DNA from: Trametopsis cervina
Taxonomy: Eukaryota > Basidiomycota > Agaricomycetes > Polyporales > Irpicaceae
NCBI GenBank assembly: GCA_022385755.1
Contig: MU278369.1
Coordinates: forward strand, 101,675 to 165,674
Reading direction: 5' to 3'
DNA length: 64,000 bases
The notes under the pieces were generated by a model. It saw only the letters and a list, made by a program, of their open reading frames with translations, did no database searches and was not told the origin of the DNA. This document shows, one piece after another, positions 11,556 through 23,462 of this stretch. The translations under genes and the position numbers were made by a program. Position 1 is the stretch's first letter. Every line of letters starts with the position of its first letter.

Positions 11556-11645
11556 TAATCCATTTTCCACGGATTCCAGAATACATGAACCGGCGACTTT
11601 GTGTTGCATACCGCAGGTAGTTCCATGCGCGGAGCCTGTCTGCCA
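11556..11645 (-). pseudogene. Truncated F-box C-terminus at a duplication breakpoint
   Basis: The minus strand encodes the family's last ~28 residues in frame (R-Q-APRMELPAVC..., ending WNPWKMD and a stop), then breaks off at 11,645. There the sequence switches to the left edge of the 3.5-kb duplication. It corresponds to the C-terminus of the F-box gene at 16,187. It is a remnant without F-box or promoter. Confidence 0.8.
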
Positions 11646-12792
11646 TCAGGAGCCGACATATATGTAATTCTTTCGCGCGGAGAACTCGCGCATATATGTA
11701 AACACGGCTGGAATGAGAGTAAGGACGCACATGTTCGCTAACGAGTATTTTCGGCGCCGTGAACTACTGTGGCAGCGAAGTGCTATATCAGCTGATAGAT
11801 GTATATTGTCGGGAGAATCTCTCGGGATGTGTAAATGAGACACAGCACGTACACTATCTTGTGGTAAGCATTTCTGTACGGCACTCGTGCTGAGTGCATG
11901 TGGATTGTTGTGCGCCGTGGGATACTTTAGGAAGGCGTCCGTCACCTGCGCCGTGGTTTATCCAATAGTTAGCAAAACATAACGGAGGCTGCATTTGGGA
12001 TCTTCACATACTGTCGTTATCGATGGATTATCGTGAGCTGCTGCAGAATTGAGCGGGATTCGAGGATTGAACTACAGGTTAGATGTGATGGGTGAGTTGG
12101 ACTTCAATTACGGCAGAATTGGAAGGTTGTCTGCCCAAAGAGAAACGAGTTTGGCACTTTAAATCACAGAGCAGCAAGATATAACATATATCCTGACTGT
12201 GTCAGATTGTCTGCAGCTCGCGCTCTGCGACAAGAATTCGTGCGAGACAAGCTTCGGAGGGATTTGGCGCGCAAAGGGATGAGCTAGTCACGGTACAGCA
12301 GTGTCACACCGTGACTGATGCGCCGGTGATGCGCCATGCCCGCCAACACCCTTTCGACGCTCAACGCATTCCCCAAACTGCTTTCTGACACAATAGCTCA
12401 CCTGTCTACATACGGTCGTCAAAACATCACTGCCCATTGGAACGTCTGCTATGCGAACGTCTAGGGTGCTTCTGACGATTACTGTAAAGAGACATGCAAG
12501 GCCAGCCATGTCCTAATACCCTTGCACCAAACGTTGTCATCGCCATTCCGGGGGTCATATCTCGGGCGGCACGGATTCACTATACGACATTGACTCCAAA
12601 TCAAACCCTTCCCTGTTAAAATTGCCGCGCTTCGTGCTAAGCTTACAAGGACGTGGGTGGCCTGTTTGCATACCCAGGGAAGCACTGTCATTAAGCGACG
12701 CGGTCATGTGACCGAGTTCGCAGCGTGTTGGCTTCAAGCCTGCTTTTGCCGACCACTCTTCCTCCTATACCATAGCGCCGCCTACAACTACG

Positions 12793-14641
12793 ATGGCACC
12801 CGAATCCAAATCTTTTGAATTCAACATAAAGACAGTACAAAGCTGCTTCGAGTACCTGTCCGATGCCCTGGACTGGCTTTTGAGCATCGACGACTACGAG
12901 CTACGTCGGCAAGTAGACCCTCTTCGCATACCCCTTCATAACGTTCCGCCTGACCAAATCCTGTATCACAATCAGCGTTTCTCGCGAGTCGGAGTCAGAG
13001 ATAGGCCTAGCGCGACTACCTGACTTTCTGACCGCGCGCATCCATGCGCTCCTCTTTGTCGTCCGACGCGTGGCCAATCGGTACCCTGCGATCAACAGAC
13101 TACCCGCAGAACTCCTCAGCGCTATCTTCGAAGCACTCATGCCCGCCGATCCCAGGATTACGTTCGACGGCAGGCGCGACAACGAGGACGATGACGATGA
13201 CGACGAGGATGAAGATAGCGACCGCGAGAGTATAGGGGAGGCAAGATACCAAGCTGCCCATGCGGCGCCCTCACTTGTCTGTCAGCATTGGCGGGAGGTC
13301 ACGCTCGGGACTCCTGCGCTGTGGACAGACATCTACGTGTCATCATGCACACTTTTGGGAAACAGGAACAACCCTTACGGGGCCTTCATCTCAACGCAAC
13401 TCGCGCGATCTGGCAACTGTCCTCTGAACGTGCAGCTCGACACAGTCTTATCCCCGGCGTCACTCCAACTGTTGTTCATACAAGATCTGCTCAAACATAC
13501 CCACCACATCCGACGCTTGACAATGCATGTTCAAAGCACGAACGACGACGCCGAGATCCATCTGTGGACTGCAAACGCCAGCCAGCTAGAGGTCCTGGAT
13601 ATAACGGAAGCTCACTACGATACATCAGCATCGCGGCCTTCTGTGGGTCCCCCGCTATCGAGTGAAGCCCACGCACCTCGTCTGCAAACATTAGTCATGT
13701 ATAACCCCATGTGCTGTCGGATGGGAATGTTCCGGACCCTACGGCACCTGCTCGTGAAATTCTACAGCAACGCATCCATGGCGAACCTGGCGCGCGGGCT
13801 GATGGATGTGTTAGCGTTGAATGCACATACACTGGAGGACCTCGTAGTGGCGAATGAATTCAACGAGCCGAGTGCGGCGGACGAACAGACACTGACGAGC
13901 GCACTAGAAGGAGTTGTGCCCGTGGACATGCCGGCACTGCATCGCCTTCTCGTACAAGACAACATACTCTTCCGCAGGATAATCGAGCCTAGACTCGTCT
14001 TGCATGCCTGTGCACGAGACTACGACCTCATGTACTCCAGAGACCCTCGCTTCAACCGGTTTTTAGCAAAGAGGCTCTTCGTCTCGTGCACCCACATCAT
14101 TGTGACAGATGGCACCGCGGCCGCGCGCACGCGGAAACCGGGCCAGAAAATTGCAGCCTTCGTCGATACACGCAACGTCAAGGAGCTGTGGCTGCGATCA
14201 GATTATGACATCAACGAAATGCTTCAGGAGCTTGAGGAGCTTGAGCCGATGCACGTGGTCAAGAAGCTCGTCATCTTGGCAGCGCTGTGGTCCGCGCTGA
14301 CGAAAATCACCAAGTTCAAGCTGTTCCCTGCGCTTGAGGAGCTGCAGCTGCATTCGCAGAAAGCGGAGAGTTATTGCAAGATAGTGGACTTCCTCGCGGA
14401 GCGGAAAGCAGACGGGCGGGCGATCAAGACGCTGCGGCTCGTTCGCGATCGGAATGCGTCGTATTGGACGGAGGATTTTCCGATGTTCGTAGAACGGAGA
14501 TCAGAGTTTGAGAAGTATGTTGCGAATGTGGTGTATGAGGATGTTCCATGCGGCAGTCAGCCCCCGCGCATGGAACTGCCTACAGTGTGCACGACGGGAT
14601 CCCTGGTTCATGAATACTGGAACCCGTGGAAAATGGGCTGA
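12793..14641 (+). CDS. F-box protein, copy 2
   Basis: Close duplicate of the gene at 3,869, differing by scattered substitutions and a few in-frame indels. Exon 1 (12793-12912, 40 codons) starts MAPESKSFEFN and ends DDYELRRQ at a GTAGAC donor. The main exon runs to the stop at 14641. It contains NRLPAELLSAIFEALMPADP, the acidic Asp/Glu run, CQHWREV, GTPALWTDI and the C-terminal PPRMELP block. It lacks the 12-bp tandem repeat of copy 1 and has RKPGQKI at that place. The frame is intact throughout, which suggests that purifying selection or recency keeps it open. As in copy 1, the precise 3' splice site of intron 1 is uncertain. Presumed SCF adaptor; target unknown. Confidence 0.78.
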
Positions 14642-14795
14642 AGGTGAGCATGTTTGAATGTCCTGTCTCCCATCATGTTAACACACCAACAGAGTGACGA
14701 CAACATTCACGCAGCATGTGTTTATGTGGCTCTCCGTTAGATCCGAAGCGAAGTGCTGCCCGCCATCTTTGTAGAGTTGCTAATCCGACGTCTTC

Positions 14796-14801
14796 AATAA
14801 A
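14796..14801 (+). terminator. Poly(A) signal of F-box copy 2
   Basis: AATAAA about 155 bp after the stop codon, conserved with 5,884-5,889. Confidence 0.5.
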
Positions 14802-15030
14802 TACATTACGAATGTTTCTTTGGACCTGTACAGATTCCGTCACATTGTAAAGCGTAGGCGGTAATCTTATATCGCATTGTCACTTCTCTTCTAGTAAAAA
14901 TACTACTAAACCAGTTCTCTCATCGCACCTAATGTATTTCAAATGTGAGTACCTCGCTTATAGCCTTTCTTGTGCTCTACTGACTATCGAGTAGACCGCA
15001 GCGCAATCAACAGATAGCTCTCTACTGCGA

Positions 15031-15705
15031 AGCATCCTACGGTGCACTACGGCCTACATGCAACTCGAGCGCTGTAAAACGAACGGCCACTGCAGTTCAG
15101 TGTACGTGACACGTCCCATTTGCACTTCCCGGGAGATTCTTTTGGAGCATGCATCCCAATAGTGCCAGCCTGGACTACATACCGAAGAGGTGTGTCGCAC
15201 AAGGCGGTGATTACCGTAATAACTCAGAACAATTTACATGCGGGGAAAAAAAGCTGGGGAGGACACAATACACTGCGATTCTTCCGACCCAAGGATGGTA
15301 GTCAGCAACGAGACGTCACAAAGTATAAGAGCAGACTTGGCCAATTAGAGCATGTCCCACCACACCTCACCGGACAGCGTTCAGAGCTCAGACGACAGCT
15401 CACCATATATCCTGTAGCACAAAAAACTCAATAGATAGCGTCCTTACGGCTGTTCATCCATCAATCCACCGCCTTTCTTCTCCAAACATCCCGGAATCCA
15501 CCGTATCGCAAAATCCACCGTATCGCAAAACACGCGCGGATCGCAAAACACACGAGCCGCAACCTCTCGATCGCCCGCCCGCCAGTCTGCCTTCCACCCC
15601 GCGAAGGAAAAGTCCAGTATTGCGCGATAGCCCCCGCTGCAAGTGGTAGTAAGTCTGTCGCGTGTGTCCCAGGGCGAGCTAGCGTGCGAAAGCAACGACC
15701 AGTAC
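15031..15705. other. Gene-free spacer
   Basis: About 675 bp between the 3.5-kb duplication and the second MADS fossil. A short internal tandem is visible near 15,490-15,535, where an ATCCACCGTATCGCAAAA-like unit recurs. No coding signal is seen. Confidence 0.45.
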
Positions 15706-15951
15706 GCTCACCATGGTAGCACGGTACAGTACACCAGGAAGGGTCTCTGCACCTCAAATCAGCACATCCGACGACAAAAGTTTGCACACCTTTTCTCTTC
15801 CTTTTTCCGGACGTGGTCTTCGAGGAATCGGAGCAGGAGGGCAGCTCGATGATCCGCCATTACTAGCATACATATAGTTTACATCGCGGGAAAGCCGTGC
15901 ATCGTCCATGCGTGCCCGCTTGGGCAGCACCGCCGAAAGCGGGAAGGGCAT
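15706..15951 (-). pseudogene. MADS-box gene fossil beta
   Basis: Near copy of the fossil at 11,076-11,323. It has MADS 3' flank joined directly to an exon 6 scrap reading MPFPLSAVLPKRARMDD on the minus strand. It lies just 3' of the F-box gene at 16,187. No MADS domain or promoter is present. Confidence 0.75.
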
Positions 15952-16276
15952 ATGCTGAGCTCGCGACGGCGACGGCGACGGCGCAGAGGGGGAGTGGAAA
16001 AGCGAGGGGTTACTGTTACGGCTGTGGCCGTGATTCCCGGGTGTTAACCTCAAAGACGACGGGTAGCACTGTTACTTTCGGATCCAACGGTGGACGACAT
16101 AAGTCAGTGCTGCATGAATATTGATTGCTATCGTTTGGTTAGTGAGTTGACAGGACGAAAGACGCTATCATGGAATATGCTCACGTTTAATCCATTTTCC
16201 ACGGATTCCAGACTACATGAGCTGGCGATTTTGTGTTGCATACCGCAGGTAGTTCCATGCGCGGAGCCTGTCTGCC
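15706..16276. repeat. 0.57-kb direct duplication, copy B
   Basis: Matches 11,076-11,645. Here it continues without a break into a full F-box gene, so this is the more complete arrangement. Confidence 0.85.
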
Positions 16277-18007
16277 ATCTGAAAGATCGTCGTACTCCAC
16301 GTTCGCAACGTATCTCTCCAGTTCCCATCTCCTTTGTTCGAACATCCCAAAACCCTCCCGATCACGAGTTTCATTAGGATCGCGCACAAGACGCAACATT
16401 TTGATCGGTCGACCGTCTTCTTTCCGCCTTGCGAGGAGGTCTAATAGCGCGGGGTAGCTTGTCCTGTCTTGCCAATGGAGCTGTAGCTCAGAAAGTGCTG
16501 GGAAAAGGTTCGAGTGAGCAATCAAGGGTAGCCGACGCTTCTCGTTGCGAAAGATAATCAGCTTCTCGACTGCATGCATTTCCTTGAGGTTATTGCGGCT
16601 GCCCCGTAGCCACAGTTCCTGAACATCACGTCCATCGTCGAAGAATGAAAGTGATGAGCTGTTCCCCACCCGCATAGCCGCAGCCCCGTTTGTCCCTATA
16701 GCGTGATCGTAGGAGAGGAAGAGCTTCTTCACTGGAAAACGGTTGCTGTCATCATCCCAGGGCAGCGAGTCATCAGAAAGACAGTCGTAATCGCGTGCGC
16801 AGTCATGCAACACCAGCTTGGACTCTACCATGTAGTGAAACAGCGGCACCCCCTTTACAACGAGACGTTTCAGTGCGGGCATGTCTATTGGGGAAACACC
16901 GTTTAGCACTTTCATCAGTTCCCCCTCTCTGTCTTCTGATTCCAATTCGGACACTACGATGTCTTCCAGCGTATGTGCATTCAACGCGAACACAGTCATC
17001 AGCCCCTTCGCCACGTCCACCAGGGAAACATCATATTCGAAGTGGAGGATTAGGTGTCGCAGGGTCCGGAATGTGTCCATCTGCCAGTGCACGTAATTAG
17101 ACAGCGCCAGTGTCTGTATACGAGGGTTTTGCACATCGCTCGATGGTGGGACGCCATCAAAAGGTCGCGATGCTTCGGGCTGACCGCTTACTATATCCAG
17201 GAACTCTAGCTGTTTGGCATTTCCGGTCCACAGACGGATCTCATCGTGGTCCATGGTTTGAGGTCGGATCGTCAAGCGTCGAATGCGATGGGCTTGCTTG
17301 AGAAGATCTTGTATGAATGTTAATTGAAGTGACGCTGGTGACAAAGATTCGCAAAACTCCACGTTCAGAAGACAGTTGCCTGATCGTACGAGCTGTGTCG
17401 AGATAAAGTCCCCACGAGAGTTATTGCCGCCCTTTGAAAGGAATTTAGACAATACAAGTACGTCTGTCCACAGAGCAGGAGTTCCGAGGACAATGTTCCG
17501 CCAATGGCGACAGACAAGCGAGGGTGCTGCGATTGCAGTGCAGTATGCCCGTGGGGTGTAATAGTCGTCATCATCTGGTCCCACGTCATCACTATACCAG
17601 TAGTCGGATGTGATTTTGGGATAGGGTGGCATAAGTGATTCGAAGATGGCACTTAGAATCTCCACTGGCAATCTGTTGACCATGGGGTAACGATTTTGGA
17701 CACGCCACACAGCAAGGATGAGAAATTGGAGTTGCTCAAGTAGAACACCGTACTGAACGGAGACCAAGTGATTAGCTTCTAGACAGACAGGTGCAGTGCA
17801 AAAGCAGATCGCTCACTGGAGACTCCGGAGCAACACTGCATAGGTAATTCGGTCGTTAGAAAAGGCATGCAGCAGCATGCAATGACGGTTTACTCGCCGA
17901 AACAGCTCGTGGTCATCGAGCTTCGAAAGCCAGTCCAGAGAGTTGGACAAGTACTCCAAACAGTTTTGCATAGTCTTCATGTTGAATTCAAAGGATTGAG
18001 GTGCCAT
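16187..18007 (-). CDS. F-box protein, copy 5
   Basis: Complete F-box gene modelled as 559 aa. Exon 1 is 18007-17894 (MAPQSFEFN... to DDHELFRR, 38 codons, GTAAAC donor). Exon 2 is 17752-16187 (CAG acceptor, phase 0). F-box core NRLPVEILSAIFESLMP is followed by an acidic YSDDVGPDDDDYY loop, CRHWRNI and GTPALWTDV. The C-terminus is PPRMELP-like then WNPWKMD. A perfect CTAAC branch-point sequence lies in the first part of the 141-nt intron. A 19-nt candidate exon (17835-17817) sits inside the intron, but its use with the same acceptor breaks the frame. It is the closest relative of the partial gene at the window start. Its SCF target is unknown. Confidence 0.82.
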
Positions 18008-18215
18008 TGCAATGATGTGCGCCACTGGGAAGAGCGTGGATGTCTGTTGATGACGGCGAAAGCAAGCTTGCAGTCATCACGCGCGACGCGCGCTTCGTGC
18101 TTTATCCATGGTCACATGACCGCGTCGCTGCTGACAGTCGAAGCCACTAAAATTTCAGCAAGGAAGAGTACACTAATGTAGGTGCATCTCCTCGCAAGTA
18201 TGTATATCCACCAAA
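17305..18215. repeat. Direct duplication, copy B of the F-box/lipase segment
   Basis: Matches 1-930. It is followed by only a fragment of the lipase gene (see 18,222-18,406), so most of the lipase was deleted after duplication. Confidence 0.85.
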
Positions 18216-18221
18216 GCATCG

Positions 18222-18406
18222 CTACTTTGCACTGCGCGGCCACGCGAGGGTGTTTGTGGGGCTGCAGTATGCTGTGCCTGCGCAAGCATGAACGACATGA
18301 AGGCTATAATCAGAAGCGTAGTCATGCTCGCCTGCGGCTCTCGAATGAACGCAGCGGCAAAGACGGCGGATCTGAGCAAGGTGAGTGCAAGCCCTGTGAG
18401 GGCCAT
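18222..18406 (-). pseudogene. Lipase gene remnant (exon 1 only)
   Basis: The minus strand begins MALTGLALTLLRSAVFAA, like the lipase signal peptides. It keeps an ..REPQASMTTL segment corresponding to LEPRASITAL of lipase 1. After a frameshift a second frame reads ASTAYCSPTNTLAW, matching ASTAYCTPASTLAW. Everything beyond, including GHSLG and the catalytic Asp and His, is gone. Its position behind an F-box gene mirrors lipase 1 behind the F-box gene at the window start. Confidence 0.8.
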
Positions 18407-18708
18407 GACAGGATTGACAATGCGGGTCTGATAGAGATAATCTATCTTATCTCAGTAATGTGCTTCCCCAGCTGCTCAGCTGGTACTGTCCACCGAAATG
18501 ACGCAGTGAGCTCACAACTGGTATTAAAGGTTGTACAGACGTGTAGATTTCTTGAAGAAGCCGCGCTTATAACCGTCCGAAGGCGACAAGTAGTAGTTCA
18601 CTTGAGATTCAATAGCGGACCACATAACCAGGATGCTACGTAAATATTTCCACTACTCAATTGGTGAGTTAGCACGACGGGAAACGGGACAGCTGAACAT
18701 GCTCACAT

Positions 18709-20540
18709 TCACTCCAGTTCCCATGGGTTCCAGTAAATATGAACCGGCGATTTTGTCTTGCACACCACAGGCAGTTCCATGCGCGGAGGCTGTCTGTCGT
18801 CTGGAACATCGTCGTACACCACATTCCCAACGTAGCTCTCCAATTCTGATTTCTTCTCCTCGTATATTCTAAAGTCGCCCACATCGCAATACACGCGCGG
18901 GTCGTGCACTAGACGTAACGTCTCGACCGCTCGACCGTCTTCTTTCCGCTTGGCGAGGAAGTCTAGCAGTGTGCGATAGGACCACTCGGCTTGCGTATGA
19001 AGCTGCAGTTCAGATAGCTTTGGGAAAAGGCGCATGTCGGCCATTCGTTCCAGCCATTCGCCGTGAAGAACGACCAGCTTTTCGACCCCGCGCAGTGGCT
19101 TGAGCATCATGCAGTACGAGTCACTGGTGTCGCCTCCTTGCCAGCCGCTCCACAACCACAGCTCTTGAACTTGAACGTCACGTTCGCCAACGAGAAACGC
19201 AAGCGATTTTTGGAGGTTGTCGCTGTGCATCCGCATGGCTTCATGGCCGTTTATCCCTACCCCCCAAGCGGCAGAGAGGAAGAGCTTCTTCGACGGAAAA
19301 CGGTGGCTGAAGGGTGGCTGAAGGTCGTGATTATACCTAAACATATAATCACATGCGCAATCGTGCAGCACCAGCCGAGGCTCTATCAGCTTGTGAAACA
19401 GTGACGAACCCTGTAGGACGAGGCGTTTCAATGCGGGCATATCTACAGGGGAAACTCCTTCTAGCGTTTCCTCCACTTCGCGTTCGTCGCGTCGCTCCCG
19501 GCGGTGTGGATCTAACACTACCATGTCCTCGAGAGTATGCGCGTTCGACGCAAAAAACCCCATCAGCCCTCCTCGCACGAGGTCTGCCAGGGGGGTAGTG
19601 TCAGCGATGCGCAAGAGCAGGTGTCGCAGAAACCGGAACGACCCCGTCTGCCATCGCACGTCACTGGGCAGAATTAGTGTCTGTAGATGAGGTGTGTGTT
19701 CACTCAACAGCGGCCGACCATTCCAGGGATACGGGTCGCGACGTATGCTCAGGACCTCTAGCTGTTTGGCATTTTCGGTCCACCGATAGAGTTCTTCGTC
19801 TGAAATGGGAACCTGAGTTGAAAAGTGGCGGATACGATGGGCCTGCTTCAAAAGATCTTGCATGAACGTCGGTTGCTGAGATGATTGAGACAAGGTCACG
19901 TCAAGGTGTACATTCAGAGGACGGCCACCGGATCGCACGAGTTGTATAGATATAAACTTGGCGTGACCGTCATCCACGTCCCCCAAGAGCGTTCGATTGG
20001 TTACATTTATGTCTGTCCACAAGGCAGGAGTTCCAATAACAACGTTTCGCCAATGTCGACAGACAAGCGAGGGTATTGCAATGGCGTCTCGAAATGTCCA
20101 CGGGGAACTGTCACGGTCTTCGTCATAACTCCGGTAGCCGAATGCGACTCTAGGATAGGCCCGCATGAGTGATTCGAATACGGCGCTCAGAATTTCCGGC
20201 GGTAATCTGTTGACCAGCGGGTGACGATTTTGGGTGCGTCGTATAGTGTGTATAAGAGACTGGAGTCGTTCAAGCAATGCATCGTACTGGATGGAGACAA
20301 AGTGGTGAGATAGTCAACAGAGGTGCAATGCAAAGAGACAGCTTGCTCACTGCAGACTCTTGAACGATACTGAATGTATAATTTGGTCATTGAGAAAGTG
20401 CGCAACAGTATGCAATGAAGGTCTACTTGCCGAACCAACTCGTAGTCGTCGATACTCGCAAGCCAATCCAGGGTGTCAGACAGATACTCTAAGGAGTTGA
20501 GCGTAGTTGCCAGATTGAATTCAAAATTTCGAGGTGCCAT
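18709..20540 (-). CDS. F-box protein, copy 3
   Basis: F-box gene modelled as 563 aa. Exon 1 is 20540-20427 (MAPRNFEFN, SLEYLSDTLDWLASIDDYEL, ends VRQ). A GTAGAC donor follows, then a 140-nt intron ending CATCCAG. Exon 2 is 20286-18709. F-box NRLPPEILSAVFESLMRAYP, then CRHWRNV and GTPALWTDI. The acidic loop is short (DEDRDSS). The terminal block is PPRMELPVVC and YWNPWELE. It resembles copy 4 (28,902) more than the others. It lies head to tail behind the intact MADS gene; its 5' end is about 700 bp from the MADS stop codon. Presumed SCF adaptor of unknown target. Confidence 0.82.
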
Positions 20541-21235
20541 CGCACTTGTGTGCCCCGCCAGGTAGAGCGTCGATGTGTTTGACGAGTCCGAGAGCAGGTT
20601 CGAAGCTTGCGTTCGGCGATACGTATGGGCAGGATCACATGATCACATCGTTGCCAAATGACAAATGACTCGCCAATAGAGCGTAATACGCGCCCGTGTA
20701 CCATCGCCACTTGTCTTGTTCGAAAATTGGGAGTTCGTATTTTGCCAAGGCGGGTTAGCGTACAGAAGCATCCCACCATTAAGTAGTACAGCTGCCGGCC
20801 GCTGGTCGTGGCAGCACATCAAGAAGGGTACTCGCACCTGCCTTCCGCGCCCGACGTTTTGACGACAAAGCCCACTTTCCATCCATTCATCGGGTAGACA
20901 ATCCAAACCGCACGGAAGGAAGGAAGAAAAAAAGGGGGAGCTCTACAATACGCCGTTACTAATATACGTATAGTTACATCGCGAAAGCCGGTCGTACGTC
21001 GCAGACGCAGTTTAGTTACTTATTCGATCACAGTCCGAGAGCAGCGCGAGCACGAACAACAGCGAGCAGGAACAGGAGGACAGGAGAGCGGAACGAGAAT
21101 ACGCGAACGACAGTGTTGGGAAAGAGCGGGCAAGTCGCCAAAACAATGTCCGCGACTTGGGAGAACGCCAAACGTGGGAAGGAGCGAGCGAGCCAGCCTA
21201 AACGCACGGCATAGACCAGCCTACCCACCCGCCCG

Positions 21236-23361
21236 TTAACTCTTCGCCTTCCTCTCCTCGCCCCTACCAAGCGGCGGCGTCCTAAACTCCTCGCCATCGC
21301 TCCCATCGTCCCTAAACCGTTTCTTCGGCGGCGACCCCCCGCGCACCGCATGCTCGAACGACGACGCGGACGACACAGACCCAGAGGGCGTGCGGCTCAC
21401 CGACGCCGGCGTCGGCAGCCCCCCGCCGCCCTGCGACTGCGACGAAGGTGGGGGCGGGGCGTTCGAGGTGCTCGTGAGGAACTCGAGCCAGCCTGCGTCT
21501 GTTGTGTGTGCTATAAAAAGAACAGGACGTGATCAGCCTTTTGGTCAATCCGGCGATGTGTCGTGTCGTGCCGCGGCACACCCCACGGCACATACAGAAA
21601 AGAAGCGGGGAAAGGAAAGACACGTACAGTCGGACGGATGCTGCGGCGAGCTGGTCACGGGCCAATCGAACGCCGCGAATTGTTGTTGCTGTTGCTGCTG
21701 CTGTTGCTGTTGTTGATGCGATGGACCGACGTTTCCCATATTCATTCCGATGCCCGCGCTCGACGCGAGGAGGTCAATGAGCATGTTCGTCGCCTGGCTC
21801 TGCGCCCCTCCTCCCCCTCCCCCTCCCACACCGACTCCTCCGCCAGGACGCGCGCCGCCAAACAAGCTCTCAAGCGACGCGCCGTACCCGCGCTGCTGCG
21901 CCGCCGCCTGGTATGCCGCCATCTGCCTATCGAACGGCGGCGGCAGCATCGACGCGGGACCCATGAGGCCCATCGGGTTATGCGCGAATGGGAGGTTGAG
22001 TCCGTGGGGCGGGAGTTGCGGATGCGGGGAATGCGAGGAGGGTATTGAATGTGAGGGGTGGTGTGGGGGGAGGGACGTGGCATGTGCGGCGGGCGGGTAT
22101 GTGCTCAGGTCGACGTCGAGCCGGTAGGGAAAGCTGAGACCCAGTGGAGGCTCGTCCATGCGCGCACGCTTGTGGGGCGGCATTTGCATCATTGGGAGCG
22201 GGAAGGGCATGTTGATCCCGCCGCCGAGCGTTGGCGGGACGGGGGCGGAGGAAGAGGGTGGGGTGGGGAGGTTGTGGATGGACGGTTTGCTCGGGTGGTC
22301 GTCGACCTGTGCGGTGGGGATTTTGTGAGTACGAGATGGATATAGGAGGGTTATTAGTAAGGGACGGTGCTCACCTGCATAGGGGAAGCATTCTGTGCGG
22401 GTCGGATGGGGACGACAGGGTTAGAATTACTAGTGGAGGAGGAGGCGCCGCTGTCCTTCGCTTTGGAATGGGAGGTGCTGCTGCTTGCGGGTTTCTGGGC
22501 GTCCTTCTTCGGTTTGGCGTCTTCCTCCTCGACCTCATCGTCGTCGTCGCCGGCATCGTCCCCTTTGCTACCTGAGAAGTCATGCGGTGTCTTGGTATCT
22601 TTGTCGCCGTCAAACTAGATTGAGTGTGAGTTGGTCAGCTGCTCAGTGGGGGGAGGGAATAGGAGGCGTACCTTAAGATGCCGCTGCACGATCCCATCGA
22701 CGTCCCCTGAGCAGTACTGGTAGAGTTTGACTTGGTGTCCAGGGCGTTCCTCTGCAGCGGAGATATTCACCCATGTAACCAGGATAGCAGATGGTGTTCG
22801 TTCATAGGTGCAATTGCAGGTGCAGATGCAATATCGAGTGCATATATTCAATGTCGGTAATATAATTAGCAGGCGCGCAGTACCACTCCAATGACAACGC
22901 ACCGAATATTATGACAGCCACATCCACCGAGCACAAAACTCCGAGCTCATACGCTTTCTTGAACAGCCCATTCTTGCGCTGTAAAGAGGAGAGGGTCAGC
23001 TTGCAAGGCTCGATCAGGCGTGCGGGCGATGCCAAGCCAAGCGACGCAAAAATAGCAACGGGGCTGCCCGTCCGACAGAGAGTCCACAGAGGCATCTTGA
23101 CCACAACAACAACGCACCTTCAAGAACGTCACTGCCCGGTTCCGTTCGTGCTGCAGCGAAAAGGCCAGGTCAGCTCAGATCCAGTACAAGAAAAGTGCAG
23201 CAGCAGCAGCCCGGCCAGAAGAACCCCCTGCGCCTGGTTTGCGCTTGGCACGCCCGTGGAGACAGTGTCGCCCACGCCGGCCGCCCTCTGTGCGCCGGAA
23301 CCGCGAAAGGTGTGCTGGTACGCACCGTGATGGGCTGAATCTCAATCTTGCGGCGACCCAT
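21236..23361 (-). CDS. RLM1: MEF2/Rlm1-type MADS-box transcription factor
   Basis: DNA-binding MADS protein. Rlm1-type factors act downstream of the cell-wall-integrity MAP kinase in other fungi; that role here is inferred. Seven exons: 23361-23326, 23150-23118, 22978-22903, 22751-22672, 22614-22375, 22306-21628, 21498-21236. All are in phase, giving 468 aa. The MADS domain (residues 1 to about 50) opens [12 protein letters not shown] and contains [17 protein letters not shown] and VAVIIF, features of the MEF2 rather than the Mcm1/SRF type. After it come an acidic [10 protein letters not shown] stretch, a [10 protein letters not shown] basic patch (possible nuclear localisation signal), Gly- and Pro-rich stretches and a run of 11 Gln. 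The C-terminus is Ser-rich with a PPKKRFRDD patch. Decayed 3' pieces of this gene occur at 11,076, 15,706 and 30,950. Confidence 0.9.
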
Positions 23362-23456
23362 GGTGTGCTGGCTGGTGCGGAGGGTCAGGAAGATAGGTGG
23401 ACGAGTGGGTGGGACGAGCTGCCGAGCGCTAGCAGAGCTGATGGCCGTCCGCTGCC

Positions 23457-23462
23457 TTTATA
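23457..23462 (-). promoter_or_regulatory. TATA box of the MADS-box gene
   Basis: TATAAA on the minus strand about 96 bp upstream of the start codon. Confidence 0.5.

Larger units (their letters stand above)
11076..11645. repeat. 0.57-kb direct duplication, copy A
   Basis: Matches 15,706-16,276 in the same orientation. It contains the MADS fossil, an F-box 3' flank and the last codons of an F-box gene. It stops abruptly where the 3.5-kb duplication copy B begins. Confidence 0.85.
11646..15030. repeat. 3.5-kb segmental duplication, copy B
   Basis: Direct duplicate of 2,724-6,260 carrying F-box copy 2. It sits between the two copies of the 0.57-kb duplication, so it appears to have landed inside or beside an older F-box gene whose C-terminus remains at 11,556-11,645. 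Confidence 0.9.

Noticed and set aside
21545..22127. Long open frames on the plus strand opposite the MADS gene
   Set aside because: They mirror exon 6 of the MADS gene, whose Gly-, Pro- and Gln-rich codons keep other frames open by composition.
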